A stretch of 64,000 bases of DNA from Streptomyces aureocirculatus (lineage in GTDB: Bacteria; Actinomycetota; Actinomycetes; Streptomycetales; Streptomycetaceae), in the NCBI RefSeq assembly GCF_000720475.1, contig NZ_JOAP01000041.1:62001-126000 (forward strand). The letters are read 5' to 3'. Below the pieces are notes generated by a model. The model ran no database searches. It saw only the letters and a program-made list of their open reading frames with translations, and had not been told where the DNA came from. Positions within the stretch are counted from its first letter, which is position 1, and each line of letters opens with the position of its first letter. A program made the translations under genes and the position numbers. This document shows, in pieces, positions 46,232 to 54,578 of this stretch.

Positions 46232-47536
46232 TCAAGCGGACTTGAGGTCAATCCAGGGAGCGGGCTTGCCGTCACCCGGCCGACCCGCCGCACCCTTGCC
46301 GTCGCTCATCCCGCTCAACCCGCTCATCCCGCTCAGTCCGCTCTCCGCGGTGAGGGCCAACGTCACCGCCTCGATGGCGCTGTTGAACGACACCTCCGAC
46401 AGCAGTCCGGGCGCCGCCACCTGGTCCCCCGCGAGATACACGCCGTCGCCACGGTTCACGGCCGGTCGGTCGCGCCAGGTGGTGCCGGGCCGGTCGAGCG
46501 CACCCGTACGGCCGTTCGCCACAGCCGCACGCCGCCACGTCACGCGCTCACGCCAGTCACGGAAACCGAGATCCAGCAGATGCTCGGCCCGCGCCACCCC
46601 GTCCGCCTTCGACTCCTCGGGCCCGATGGGGATCTGCGCCTGGATGAGCTGCTCACCCGCGGGGGCGAGGGTGCGGTCCTGAGCGGTGAACCGCTCGACC
46701 CAGCCGGTGGCATCCAGGTCCGACAGTGCGAACAGATCACCCCGCCGGGTCCGCAACGCCACGTCCACCAGCGCCGTACGACCGCTCTCCCAGCGCAACG
46801 TGTCGTCCTGCAGGAGCCGTCGGGCCGCGTCGAGCGACGTCGCCACCACCACCGGGCCCCGGTCCGTGAACTCCGTGATGTCGTCCACCCTGGCGAGCGT
46901 CTCCACCCGCACCCCCAGGTTCCACGCCATGGCCGCCATCCGGTCGATGACCGACCCCCAGCCGCCCACCGGGTAGTGCGCCTCCGGCGGAAACTTCGCC
47001 GCCCGCCGCAGCCGCGTGTGCACAAACCGTGCCGACAGCGAACCAGGGTCATGGTGGAACAACGCCACCGCCGAGTAGTGCGCCGCAGCCCGCGCGCCCT
47101 CCTCACCCACTTGCGCGCCCGCCCAGGTGGCGAAGTCCACGTCGATCGGCGCCTGTTCCGGCGCCCGCCGCAACAGCCTGAGCATCGCCAACGGCGGCGT
47201 ACGCCGAAGCACCCCACGGTGATGCAGCCGCAGCCGGGTGCCCTCGATCGGCGGGATCGGCGCGAGGTCCCCGATGAGCCCCCGCTGCTTCAGCCACGTC
47301 CAATGCGGCCCACCGTTGTACAGCGCGTGCGGCCCCTCGTTGGTCCTGTACTCCTCATCCGCCGTACGAGCCCGCCCGCCCAACGTGTGATGCGACTCGT
47401 ACAAAGTGACGCTCGCCCCGGCCTCCGCCGCCGTGATCGCAGCGGTCAGCCCGGCGAAGCCGCCACCGACCACCGTGATGTGCGGTTGCGGACGGCCGGA
47501 GGAGTGGGGTGCGCGGGTGGCATGGGCGCGGGCCAT
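46232..47536 (-). CDS. FAD-dependent oxidoreductase (phytoene-desaturase/amine-oxidase type)
   Basis: 434 residues. The dinucleotide fold ITVVGGGFAGLTAAITAAEA is at residues 20-39, with ribose contact LYESHHTLGGRART. The C-terminal flavin motif is GDGVYLAGDQVAAPGLLSEV. It resembles carotenoid desaturase or prenylcysteine-oxidase-like flavoproteins, but no carotenoid genes are nearby, so the substrate is unknown. The last residues form a GLSGMSGLSGMSDG repeat. The stop is 135 bp upstream of the quinone oxidoreductase start; both may share a transcript. Confidence 0.86.
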   Translation of the reverse strand: MARAHATRAPHSSGRPQPHITVVGGGFAGLTAAITAAEAGASVTLYESHHTLGGRARTADEEYRTNEGPHALYNGGPHWTWLKQRGLIGDLAPIPPIEGTRLRLHHRGVLRRTPPLAMLRLLRRAPEQAPIDVDFATWAGAQVGEEGARAAAHYSAVALFHHDPGSLSARFVHTRLRRAAKFPPEAHYPVGGWGSVIDRMAAMAWNLGVRVETLARVDDITEFTDRGPVVVATSLDAARRLLQDDTLRWESGRTALVDVALRTRRGDLFALSDLDATGWVERFTAQDRTLAPAGEQLIQAQIPIGPEESKADGVARAEHLLDLGFRDWRERVTWRRAAVANGRTGALDRPGTTWRDRPAVNRGDGVYLAGDQVAAPGLLSEVSFNSAIEAVTLALTAESGLSGMSGLSGMSDGKGAAGRPGDGKPAPWIDLKSA

Positions 47537-47626
47537 GGCGGCCTCCGTCTCTGTCTGCCCTCACGGGCACGGGAACACGTTCACCGATACGACGAGTCAC
47601 CCCCCACCAAATGTGACACCCACCCC

Positions 47627-48127
47627 TTAGCCCACCCGCGGATACCGCGCCTGCAACGTCCAGACCACCGGATTCGCCCCCAGCTCCTCATGCAGGTCGA
47701 TGAGGTCTGCCAGCAGGTCGTGCAGAAAGTCCCGCGCCTCCCTCCGCAACTCCCCGTGCGAGAACGTGAGCGGCTCCTCCTCCGCCCTCATCCAGTCGGC
47801 CTCGATGTCCACCCACCCGAACCGTCGCGCGAACAGCATCCGATCCGTCGACTCCGTGAAGTCCAGCTCCGCATACTGCGGCCGCGACGCCCGGCTCCCC
47901 AGCGGATCCGTGTCCAACTGCTCCACGATGTCGCACAGCGCCCACGCGAAGTCGAGCACCGGCACCCACCCCCAGGCCGTCCCCACCTCCCGGTCCGCCT
48001 TGGTGTCCGCCAGATACACGTCCCCGCAGAACAGGTCGTGCCGCAGCGCACGAACGTCCGCCTCGCGATAGTTCATCTGCGGCGGATCCGGAAACCGGCG
48101 GGAAAGGGCATAGCCAATATCGAGCAC
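47627..48127 (-). CDS. Conserved hypothetical protein
   Basis: About 166 residues, not recognised. It is rich in aromatic and acidic residues (ADREVGTAWGWVPVLDFAWA; FARRFGWVDIEADWMRAEEE; FLHDLLADLIDLHEELGANP), suggesting a compact soluble helical domain. It has no signal or membrane segment. The start is uncertain: GTG 48127, ATG 48166 or ATG 48076. The sequence upstream is slightly AT-rich (CTCGATATTGGCTATG). Confidence 0.7.
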   Translation of the reverse strand: MLDIGYALSRRFPDPPQMNYREADVRALRHDLFCGDVYLADTKADREVGTAWGWVPVLDFAWALCDIVEQLDTDPLGSRASRPQYAELDFTESTDRMLFARRFGWVDIEADWMRAEEEPLTFSHGELRREARDFLHDLLADLIDLHEELGANPVVWTLQARYPRVG

Positions 48128-48178
48128 CCGCCCGATAGTGCCACGCCACCACCCCACCACCCACACCGCACACCCCGC

Positions 48179-48280
48179 CCCACCCGAGCCTCACCCCCAC
48201 CCGAGCCTCACCCTGCCCAGCCTCACCCCCACCTGCGCCTCGCCCCACCCGAGCCTTGCCCCGCCCAGCCTCCCCCTCCT
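48179..48280. repeat. Imperfect 17-19-bp tandem repeat
   Basis: CCCACCCGAGCCTCACC-type units, about five, in the gap between the hypothetical gene and senR. Confidence 0.7.
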
Positions 48281-48422
48281 GCCCCGCCGGTGGCCCGCCG
48301 ACCCCGCGCAGCCCCGCCCCGGTTCCGCCCTGAGCTCACTGGAGCTACCCCGGGGCTCACTGGAGCCGACGCTTCCTGCGCCCCCGGGTGTCGGCCTGCC
48401 TTGCCGCCCCGCAGCAGGGCCC

Positions 48423-49163
48423 TCAGGGAAGCAACCGCTGTTCCTTAGCCACAGCCACCGCCCCCGCCCGCGTATCCACCCCCAATTTCTCGTACATCCT
48501 CCCCAGGTGCGTCTTCACCGTCGCCTCACTGATGAACAGCGTCCTGGCGATCTCCCGATTCCCCATCCCCTGCGCCAGCCGCCCGAGGATGTCCAGCTCC
48601 CGGGGTGTGAGCGTGGGCTGCGGCTCCCGCATCCGCGCCATCACCCGGGACGCGACTGGCGGTGACAGCGCCGTACGCCCCTGCGCCGCCGCATGAATCG
48701 CCGCAAACAATTCCTCGGGCCGCTCGGCCTTCAGCAAATACCCCGTCGCCCCCGCCTCGATGGCCCTCGTGATGTCGGCGTCCGTGTCGTACGTCGTGAG
48801 CACCAACACCCGCGGCGCCCCACCACCGCCCTGGCCAGCGACCTCCTCACTGCCGCCACCGCCACCGCCGCCGCCACCACCGCCACGGCCGCCGCCGTCG
48901 TCCTCGCGCTCTCGCCCCCGACCCGTGATCCGACGCGTCGCTTCCACCCCGTCGATACCCGGCCCGAGCTGCAAATCCATCAGCACCACGTCCGGCGCCA
49001 GCTTTCCCGCCAACGCCACCGCTTCCTCCCCCGAACCGGCCTCCCCGATCACCTCGACCCCAGGCGCACTGGCCAGCAGCGCCAGCAGTCCCGCCCGCAC
49101 CACCACATGGTCGTCACACACCACCAGCCGCACCGACTCATCCGGCGACATATCACTGCTCAT
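48423..49163 (-). CDS. senR: Response regulator SenR (NarL/LuxR family) with poly-Gly insertion
   Basis: 246 residues. The receiver domain has acidic pair VVCDDH and phosphoacceptor Asp63 in VVLMDLQLG; Thr is in VLVLTTYDTDADI and Lys in ATGYLLKAERPEEL. The LuxR-type helix-turn-helix is in the last 65 residues (LTPRELDILGRLAQGMGNRE). Residues 81-117 are an insertion with a run of eleven glycines, splitting the receiver between helix 3 and strand 4. It overlaps the senS stop by 11 bp. Assignment as SenR rests on the linked SenS and HbpS; SenR controls oxidative-stress genes in S. reticuli. Confidence 0.83.
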   Translation of the reverse strand: MSSDMSPDESVRLVVCDDHVVVRAGLLALLASAPGVEVIGEAGSGEEAVALAGKLAPDVVLMDLQLGPGIDGVEATRRITGRGREREDDGGGRGGGGGGGGGGGSEEVAGQGGGGAPRVLVLTTYDTDADITRAIEAGATGYLLKAERPEELFAAIHAAAQGRTALSPPVASRVMARMREPQPTLTPRELDILGRLAQGMGNREIARTLFISEATVKTHLGRMYEKLGVDTRAGAVAVAKEQRLLP

Positions 49164-51057
49164 GCGTACTCCCTGACGGAGGCCACTCATCGGGCGACGG
49201 TTCGGACTGGGGTGGTGTGGCGGGCGAGGACGGAACGGGGGGCGTGGGCGAGGTCGGAGTCGAGGTCGAGGTCGGGGTCGAGGCCGGAGCTGCGGTCGGG
49301 CTCTGGGGTGTGGTCGGAGTCGGGGACGGCGGCGGGGCCCCGGTGGCGGGCGGCGGCGCGGCTGCCAGGGGGATGGAGACCGACAGAACCGTGCCCTCGC
49401 CCAGTGTCGACTCCACCGTCAACGTCCCGCCGAGTTGCCGGGCCCGAGCGTGTATCGCCGGCAATCCGTGCCCCCGCCTCGATCCGGAGTCGAGGTCGCG
49501 TGCAGCGATGGGTCTTCGTCTGGCGTCGGTGCTCGGCCCGCGACCAGCGTCACGGCTGGCAGGACTCGGACTCGGGCTGGTGTGCGGGGCGGTGGGTCCG
49601 TGGGCGTGGCTGTGAACGTGGCCACCGTTGTGGTCGAGGTCGAGGTCGAGGTCGTGGGCATGGTCGTAGCCGTTGTCCGCTTCGGTTGTGGCGGCCCCAT
49701 GGCTGGTGGCCGCGTCGGTGGACTCGTGACCGTCGTCTGCGATGGGAGCCCAAGGACTGTCACCGGTGTCGGAGGGCCCACGCATCCCGCCATCGCGCTC
49801 GTCCACGTCGCCCACCTCCTCCTTCCTGATGGAGACCTCCTCTCTGCTGACGGCGACCTCTTGACCTGCGCGGAGATCGGTCGGGACCTGGTCGCCCCCT
49901 GTTGCGGCACCCCCTCGCCCTCCCTCTTTGACGACGAATCCCCTCCCGTTGTCGGCGATGTCGAGGACCACCTGGTCGTCCAGGTATGTCAGCGTCAGCG
50001 CTGCCGCGCTCGCGTCCGCGTGTTCGCGAACATTCGCCAGGGCGCCCTGCGCGATGCGGAGCAGGGCCGACTGTGCTCTGCCGGGCAGCGGGACGGGCCT
50101 GCCTTCGGCGTGGAAGCGGATCGTCAGCCCTGCCGCCGTCTCCCGTTCCGCCAGGGCCCGGAGGGCAGACGGCAAGGCTTCGCCGTCGTTGGTGGCGGCT
50201 TCTGCCAGGTCCGCGGGTGCCAGGTCGTGGACGAAGCGGCGGGCTTCCGCCAAGCCGTGTTCAGTGATCGTCACCGCTGTACGGACGTGGGCGCGGGCCG
50301 TCGCCGGATCGGCGTCCCACACTCGGTCGGCGGCCTGCAGCAGCATCTGCTGACTGGACAAGCCTTGGGCAAGGGTGTCGTGGATCTCCATCGACAGGCG
50401 CTGTCGCTCGGCGAGTGTGCCTTCGCGGCGTTCGGTGGCGGCCAGCTCCCGTCGGGTGCGCATCAGGTCGTCGTTCAGGGCGCGCTGGTGCTCGGTCTGC
50501 CGCTGCATGTGGATGAACACTGCGGTCGCCACAGCCGCGACGGCGGGAGGTGCGAAGGCGAGGTTCGGGTCGAAACTGCCGGCGAGTCTGAGCTGGGCGC
50601 CGACCACGAGGGCTGTGAGCGCCGTGACCAGGGCCAGTGCCGCTCGGGTCGGAAGTGTGCGCAGCCCCGTATAGAACAGGGGCACCGCGCACCACGCGAA
50701 GCTGGGCGCGAGGACGACCAGGACCACCCAGGCGCCGACCACCGCGCCGAGCCAGACGGGGCGGCGGGTGCTGGGGGCGGCGCCGGGTGCCGGGGCCAGG
50801 ACGTAGAGGAAGGCGAGAGTGATGGAGAGGGCGATGATGCCAGGGGTGCGGGGCTCGCCCGGATGACGCAGGAGGAAACGGGCGAGGGAGGCGCCGAGGA
50901 GGAGAAAGAACGCCGTGTGCATGACGGCGCCGAGCCAGCGCGACACGGGGGCGGAGGCGCGGAGGTCGGCCGTGCTGCTGTGGCCGTCAGTCCTGCCCAG
51001 GGTGTCCTTGGGGCTGACGCTGCCCATGGGGCCGGGGCCGCCACTGTGCTGATCCAT
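49153..51057 (-). CDS. senS: Sensor histidine kinase SenS with large insert in the ATP-binding domain
   Basis: 634 residues. Five membrane segments (about residues 41-63, 72-90, 102-130, 139-156, 168-183), as known for SenS, are followed by HisKA_3 with His226 in RLSMEIHDTLAQG and HATPase_c (N-box NVREHADAS; G1 DIADNGRGF 366-374; G2 GHGLPAIHARA from 529). Residues 375-525, between G1 and G2, are an extra low-complexity segment with a His/Asp-rich stretch at 464-487. A Pro/Ser/Thr tail covers 565-634. SenS is the partner kinase of extracellular HbpS. The ATG at 51057 has GGAGACC upstream. Confidence 0.85.
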   Translation of the reverse strand: MDQHSGGPGPMGSVSPKDTLGRTDGHSSTADLRASAPVSRWLGAVMHTAFFLLLGASLARFLLRHPGEPRTPGIIALSITLAFLYVLAPAPGAAPSTRRPVWLGAVVGAWVVLVVLAPSFAWCAVPLFYTGLRTLPTRAALALVTALTALVVGAQLRLAGSFDPNLAFAPPAVAAVATAVFIHMQRQTEHQRALNDDLMRTRRELAATERREGTLAERQRLSMEIHDTLAQGLSSQQMLLQAADRVWDADPATARAHVRTAVTITEHGLAEARRFVHDLAPADLAEAATNDGEALPSALRALAERETAAGLTIRFHAEGRPVPLPGRAQSALLRIAQGALANVREHADASAAALTLTYLDDQVVLDIADNGRGFVVKEGGRGGAATGGDQVPTDLRAGQEVAVSREEVSIRKEEVGDVDERDGGMRGPSDTGDSPWAPIADDGHESTDAATSHGAATTEADNGYDHAHDLDLDLDHNGGHVHSHAHGPTAPHTSPSPSPASRDAGRGPSTDARRRPIAARDLDSGSRRGHGLPAIHARARQLGGTLTVESTLGEGTVLSVSIPLAAAPPPATGAPPPSPTPTTPQSPTAAPASTPTSTSTPTSPTPPVPSSPATPPQSEPSPDEWPPSGSTHEQ

Positions 51058-51086
51058 GCTGGTCTCCTTTCCGGCCGTTGCTCGCG

Positions 51087-51170
51087 CTCGAACCTGCGTA
51101 CTCGAACCCGGGTGCCCGAACCTGTGTGCTCGGACCTGTGTGCTTGGACTTGCGTACTCGGATCTTCTCG
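51087..51170. repeat. 14-bp tandem repeat, 6 copies
   Basis: Unit CTCGAACCTGCGTA with variants (CTCGGACCTGTGTG), exactly six units, in the senS leader. The unit is not a multiple of three. Confidence 0.88.
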
Positions 51171-51189
51171 TTTGGATCGCGCGATCAAA
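51171..51189. promoter_or_regulatory. Palindrome in the senS-hbpS spacer
   Basis: TTTGGATCGCGCGATCAAA is a near-perfect palindrome with the core GATCGCGCGATC at 51175-51186. It is a candidate regulator site in the 464-bp divergent spacer; I saw no gene in the spacer itself. Confidence 0.5.
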
Positions 51190-51521
51190 TGCGAGTGATC
51201 GAACGATGTGCGTTCGAGCCCGTGCGAAAGCCCAAGCGGGAGGGTCTGGGCTTTGGCGAGCGAACCGTGCCGAGAGAACCTGCGAGAGATCTCTTCGCTC
51301 GGACACACGCGCTTGAACTGGGAAGACTCCTCCATTCTGGCCCGCGGATCCTCGCGACCGGGTCATCCGATCGGTTGACACGGCCGTCAGCCGAAGCGCG
51401 CGAGGCGGGCAGCCGGAACGCTGACGGGAAGGGCCTGGCGAGGGCCGGACGATGGATTGCGTGGCGAGATCGGCTCGCCGCTCGCTCGCAACAGAGCGCA
51501 CTCGCACAGGAGTCAACGGAC

Positions 51522-52088
51522 ATGAAGTCGATGAAGCAGCTCTCCCCACGCACCCGTTTCCTGACCACGGCCGCCGCCCTCGCCACAGTCGGGGCAGCGA
51601 CGTTCGGCACGGTCTCGGCCACGGCCGGTACGCCGGACGATGCCGCCAAGGCCGCGGTGACTGCGGATGCGGGCAGTCAAAACCTCACCGGGTCCACGCA
51701 CCTCTCCGTGGCCGCGGCGACCAAGGCCGCGCAGGGTGCCCTGGACGCTGCGAAGAGGGAAAACCAGCGCGTGACGGTGGCCGTCGTCGACCGCAACGGC
51801 AACACGATCGTCACGCTGCGTGGAGACGGCGCCGGTCCGCAGTCGTATGAGTCCGCCGAGCGGAAGGCCTACACGGCCGTGTCGTGGAACGCCCCCACCT
51901 CCGAGCTCACCAAGCGGCTCGAGCAGGCTCCGAACCTCAAGGACATCCCGGGCACGCTGTTCCTCGCGGGGGCAACACCCATCACTGCCAAGGGCGCCCC
52001 GATCGCGGGCATAGGCGTGGCGGGCGCGCCGAGCGGGGACCTGGACGAGAAGTTCGCCAAGGCGGGTGCGGCGACGCTCAGCCGCTGA
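51522..52088 (+). CDS. hbpS: Extracellular haem-binding protein HbpS (GlcG/HbpS family)
   Basis: 188 residues. A signal peptide (RTRFLTTAAALATVGAATFG ... SATAG) is followed by a GlcG/HbpS domain: LSVAAATKAAQGALDAAKRE, VAVVDRNGNTIVTLRGDGAG, AERKAYTAVSW and GAPIAGIGVAGAPSGDLDEK. HbpS from S. reticuli forms octamers, binds haem and degrades it, and signals to SenS under iron-mediated oxidative stress. It is divergent from senS-senR, the known arrangement. AGGAGT precedes the ATG. Confidence 0.9.
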   Translation: MKSMKQLSPRTRFLTTAAALATVGAATFGTVSATAGTPDDAAKAAVTADAGSQNLTGSTHLSVAAATKAAQGALDAAKRENQRVTVAVVDRNGNTIVTLRGDGAGPQSYESAERKAYTAVSWNAPTSELTKRLEQAPNLKDIPGTLFLAGATPITAKGAPIAGIGVAGAPSGDLDEKFAKAGAATLSR

Positions 52089-52143
52089 CGACCGGCGCCC
52101 CTGGCCCGAGGAATCACAGGGCGGTGGCCATAGGATCATCGAG

Positions 52144-53625
52144 GTGAACTACCGAGCCACCGCCCCTCTGACCAGGGGGCCACGCGCCCGACGCATCGCC
52201 CCCGCCGCCCTGGCCACCCTGACTCTTGTCGCCCTCACTGGCTGCACTGGTGGCGGCGTGGACGGCACTCCCGGCGCAGCAGGCGTCCGCGACCCCTTCT
52301 TCCCCAAACTCGGCAACGGGGGTTACGACGTGGCGCACTACGGCCTGACCCTTGGCTACGACCCCGAGTCCCGCCACCTCACCGGCACCGCGGAGATCAC
52401 GGCTCGGGCCACCAAGAACCTCAGCGCCTTCAATCTCGACCTCAAGGGCTTGGATGTCGAGGACGTCACCGTCGAGGGCAAGGAGGTCCGCTTCAACCGC
52501 TCCGGTGATGAGCTGACCGTTCGCCCACGCGACGTCCTCGATCGGGGCGAGACATTCCGCGCGACCGTCCGCTACTCCGGTACGCCGCAGACGGTCACTG
52601 ACGCGGACGGCTCCAAGGAAGGCTGGCTGAAGGAAGACAAGAGCGCCCTCGCGGTCGGTGAACCGGCGGGCTCCATGGCGTGGTTCCCCAGCAACAACCA
52701 CCCGAACGACAAGGCCGCCTACGACATAGAGATCACCGTGCCCAAGGGACTGCAAGCCATCTCCAACGGTGAACTGACGCAAGAGACGACGACGAACGGC
52801 CGCACCACGTTCGCCTGGCACAACGCCGAGCCCATGGCCAGCTATCTGGCGACTGTGGCGATCGGTGAGTACGACACAAAGAAGTCGATGACGTCGAAAA
52901 CGAACTCCGGTGTCCCGGTGTTCACGGCAATCGACCCGACGCTTTCGAAGGGCAAGTATGAGAAGACAGAGAAGGTTCTAGCAAAGATCCCCGAGATCAT
53001 GGACTGGGCGGAGCTCAACTTCGGCGAGTATCCGTTCTCCTCGACCGGCGCGATCGTCGACGACCGGGTGGGCCTGGGGTACGCACTGGAAACACAGACC
53101 AAGCCGGTGTTCCCCGTCGAGGCTGCCGACACCTCCACCCTTGTGCACGAACTGGCCCACCAGTGGTTCGGCAACTCGGTCACGCCGAAGTCGTGGCAGG
53201 ACATGTGGCTCAACGAAGGTTTCGCGACCTACGCAGAGTGGTTGTGGGAGGAGGACAACGGCGGCGACAGCGCACAGGACACCTTCGACGCACTGTACGA
53301 AGGGGAGTACTACGAGTCGAAGGCGGACAACGAAGCCATCTGGGACTTCCCGCCGGCCAGACAGCCGGACGCAGCCAGCATCTCGAATGCTCCCGTGTAC
53401 GACCGGGGTGGGATGGTAATCCACAAGATTCGCGAAACCGTCGGCGACGAGACCTTCTACGACATCATCCAGGGCTGGGCGAAGGCCTATCGCCACGGCA
53501 ACGCGAATACCAAGGACTTCACGACATATGTGGAGAAGCATGCGGGAGACGACGAGTCGCGCGAAGAACTGAAGCAGGTGTGGACGGAATGGCTCTATGG
53601 AGAGGGGAAGCCGGACAATCCGTAA
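52144..53625 (+). CDS. M1-family zinc metallopeptidase, lipoprotein
   Basis: 493 residues. The lipobox ALTGCTGG is at about residues 28-35. The N-terminal beta domain of M1 aminopeptidases (AHYGLTLGYDPESRHLTGTA) is followed by the zinc site HELAHQWFG (335-339) and Glu358 in NEGFATYAEW. A canonical GAMEN exopeptidase loop is replaced by GLGYALETQTK, so peptidase specificity may differ. It lacks the C-terminal ERAP-like domain, as usual for short bacterial M1 lipoproteins. GC is lower than its neighbours in the second half. It starts 55 bp after hbpS and may be cotranscribed. Confidence 0.9.
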   Translation: MNYRATAPLTRGPRARRIAPAALATLTLVALTGCTGGGVDGTPGAAGVRDPFFPKLGNGGYDVAHYGLTLGYDPESRHLTGTAEITARATKNLSAFNLDLKGLDVEDVTVEGKEVRFNRSGDELTVRPRDVLDRGETFRATVRYSGTPQTVTDADGSKEGWLKEDKSALAVGEPAGSMAWFPSNNHPNDKAAYDIEITVPKGLQAISNGELTQETTTNGRTTFAWHNAEPMASYLATVAIGEYDTKKSMTSKTNSGVPVFTAIDPTLSKGKYEKTEKVLAKIPEIMDWAELNFGEYPFSSTGAIVDDRVGLGYALETQTKPVFPVEAADTSTLVHELAHQWFGNSVTPKSWQDMWLNEGFATYAEWLWEEDNGGDSAQDTFDALYEGEYYESKADNEAIWDFPPARQPDAASISNAPVYDRGGMVIHKIRETVGDETFYDIIQGWAKAYRHGNANTKDFTTYVEKHAGDDESREELKQVWTEWLYGEGKPDNP

Positions 53626-53882
53626 CCGGCCAATCGGTAGCCGGACAACCGTGATTGTTTGCTCCGCCGTCATGTTCTTTGGTGAACCGCGTGGCGCAGC
53701 GTCTACGAGACCACTGAACCCGCCTGCCCGCAGCACCCGTACAACTCGCCGGGCGGGTCGGGATCAGGTCGAGCCGCCGACATCGCGAAGCCGGTGTGAG
53801 GCACCGTTCCTTGTCAATTGCATCGCGTAGCAGTTTGGGGTCAGCGCGGTCCGACGGTCAGTGCGGGCCGACCGGGGGGGGC

Positions 53883-54407
53883 TCAGAGCGGCTTGCGCAG
53901 TACCGCGCAGGGTCGGCCGAGTTGAGTGTCCTCGCGATGGTCGACCAGTTCGTAGCCGAGGGCGGTCCAGAAGGCCAGGCCCTTCGGGTTGTTGTCGAGG
54001 ACGGCGAGACGGACGCCGTGATGGCCCGCCGCGCGGAAGCGCTGTTCGATGACGGCGGCCAACTCCTTTCCGATCCCGGTGCGGTGCACCTGAGCGTCCA
54101 CCAGGAGAAGACCGATCCAGGGGTCGGGATCGGCCGGGTCGGGATGACGGGCGAGGGTGACGACGACACCGACGAGACGGCCCTCGGAACGCCCCAGAAG
54201 CACTTCGGCGCCCGGCTGAGCTAGTTCGTCGGCGAGGGCAGTGGCGACTTGCTCGGCCCTGATGTCGTTGGCGTCGGGGAAGTCACCGCTGAGGGCGAAG
54301 AACTCGTGGTTGGAGGCGTAGAGGGCCGTCAGCTCGGTGAGTAGGGGGCCGGGCAGATCGACAGGGGCAACGCCGTTGGTGGTGGCCGGGAGCGGTTCGA
54401 GAATCAT
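53883..54407 (-). CDS. GNAT-family N-acetyltransferase
   Basis: 174 residues. The acetyl-CoA site is LLVDAQVHRTGIGKELAAVI and the end of the fold is NPKGLAFWTALGYELV. RSEGRLVGVVVTLARHPDP is the central strand pair. The N-terminal ALYASNHEFFALSGDFPDAN resembles acetyltransferases that act on small amines or peptides. The substrate is not known. It is convergent with the M1 peptidase gene. Confidence 0.87.
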   Translation of the reverse strand: MILEPLPATTNGVAPVDLPGPLLTELTALYASNHEFFALSGDFPDANDIRAEQVATALADELAQPGAEVLLGRSEGRLVGVVVTLARHPDPADPDPWIGLLLVDAQVHRTGIGKELAAVIEQRFRAAGHHGVRLAVLDNNPKGLAFWTALGYELVDHREDTQLGRPCAVLRKPL

Positions 54408-54578
54408 GCGGCGCAGGCTAATCGCACGGTCGGCCGGATGAGGGTTGATTGTCCGGCTATGGCGTCATGGGCCGACCGCCGGGCCGGGGATGGAACTGCG
54501 CCCGTGCCCCACGCCCCTGCGTCGCGTGCAGGGGATAACCGGACCGGGACGGTGCGAGCCGGCGCTCCGATGGCCCTG

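Noticed and set aside
44933..48448. 1171-codon plus-strand frame
   Set aside because: It spans three well-supported minus-strand genes and two repeat stretches; composition is Arg/Pro/His noise.
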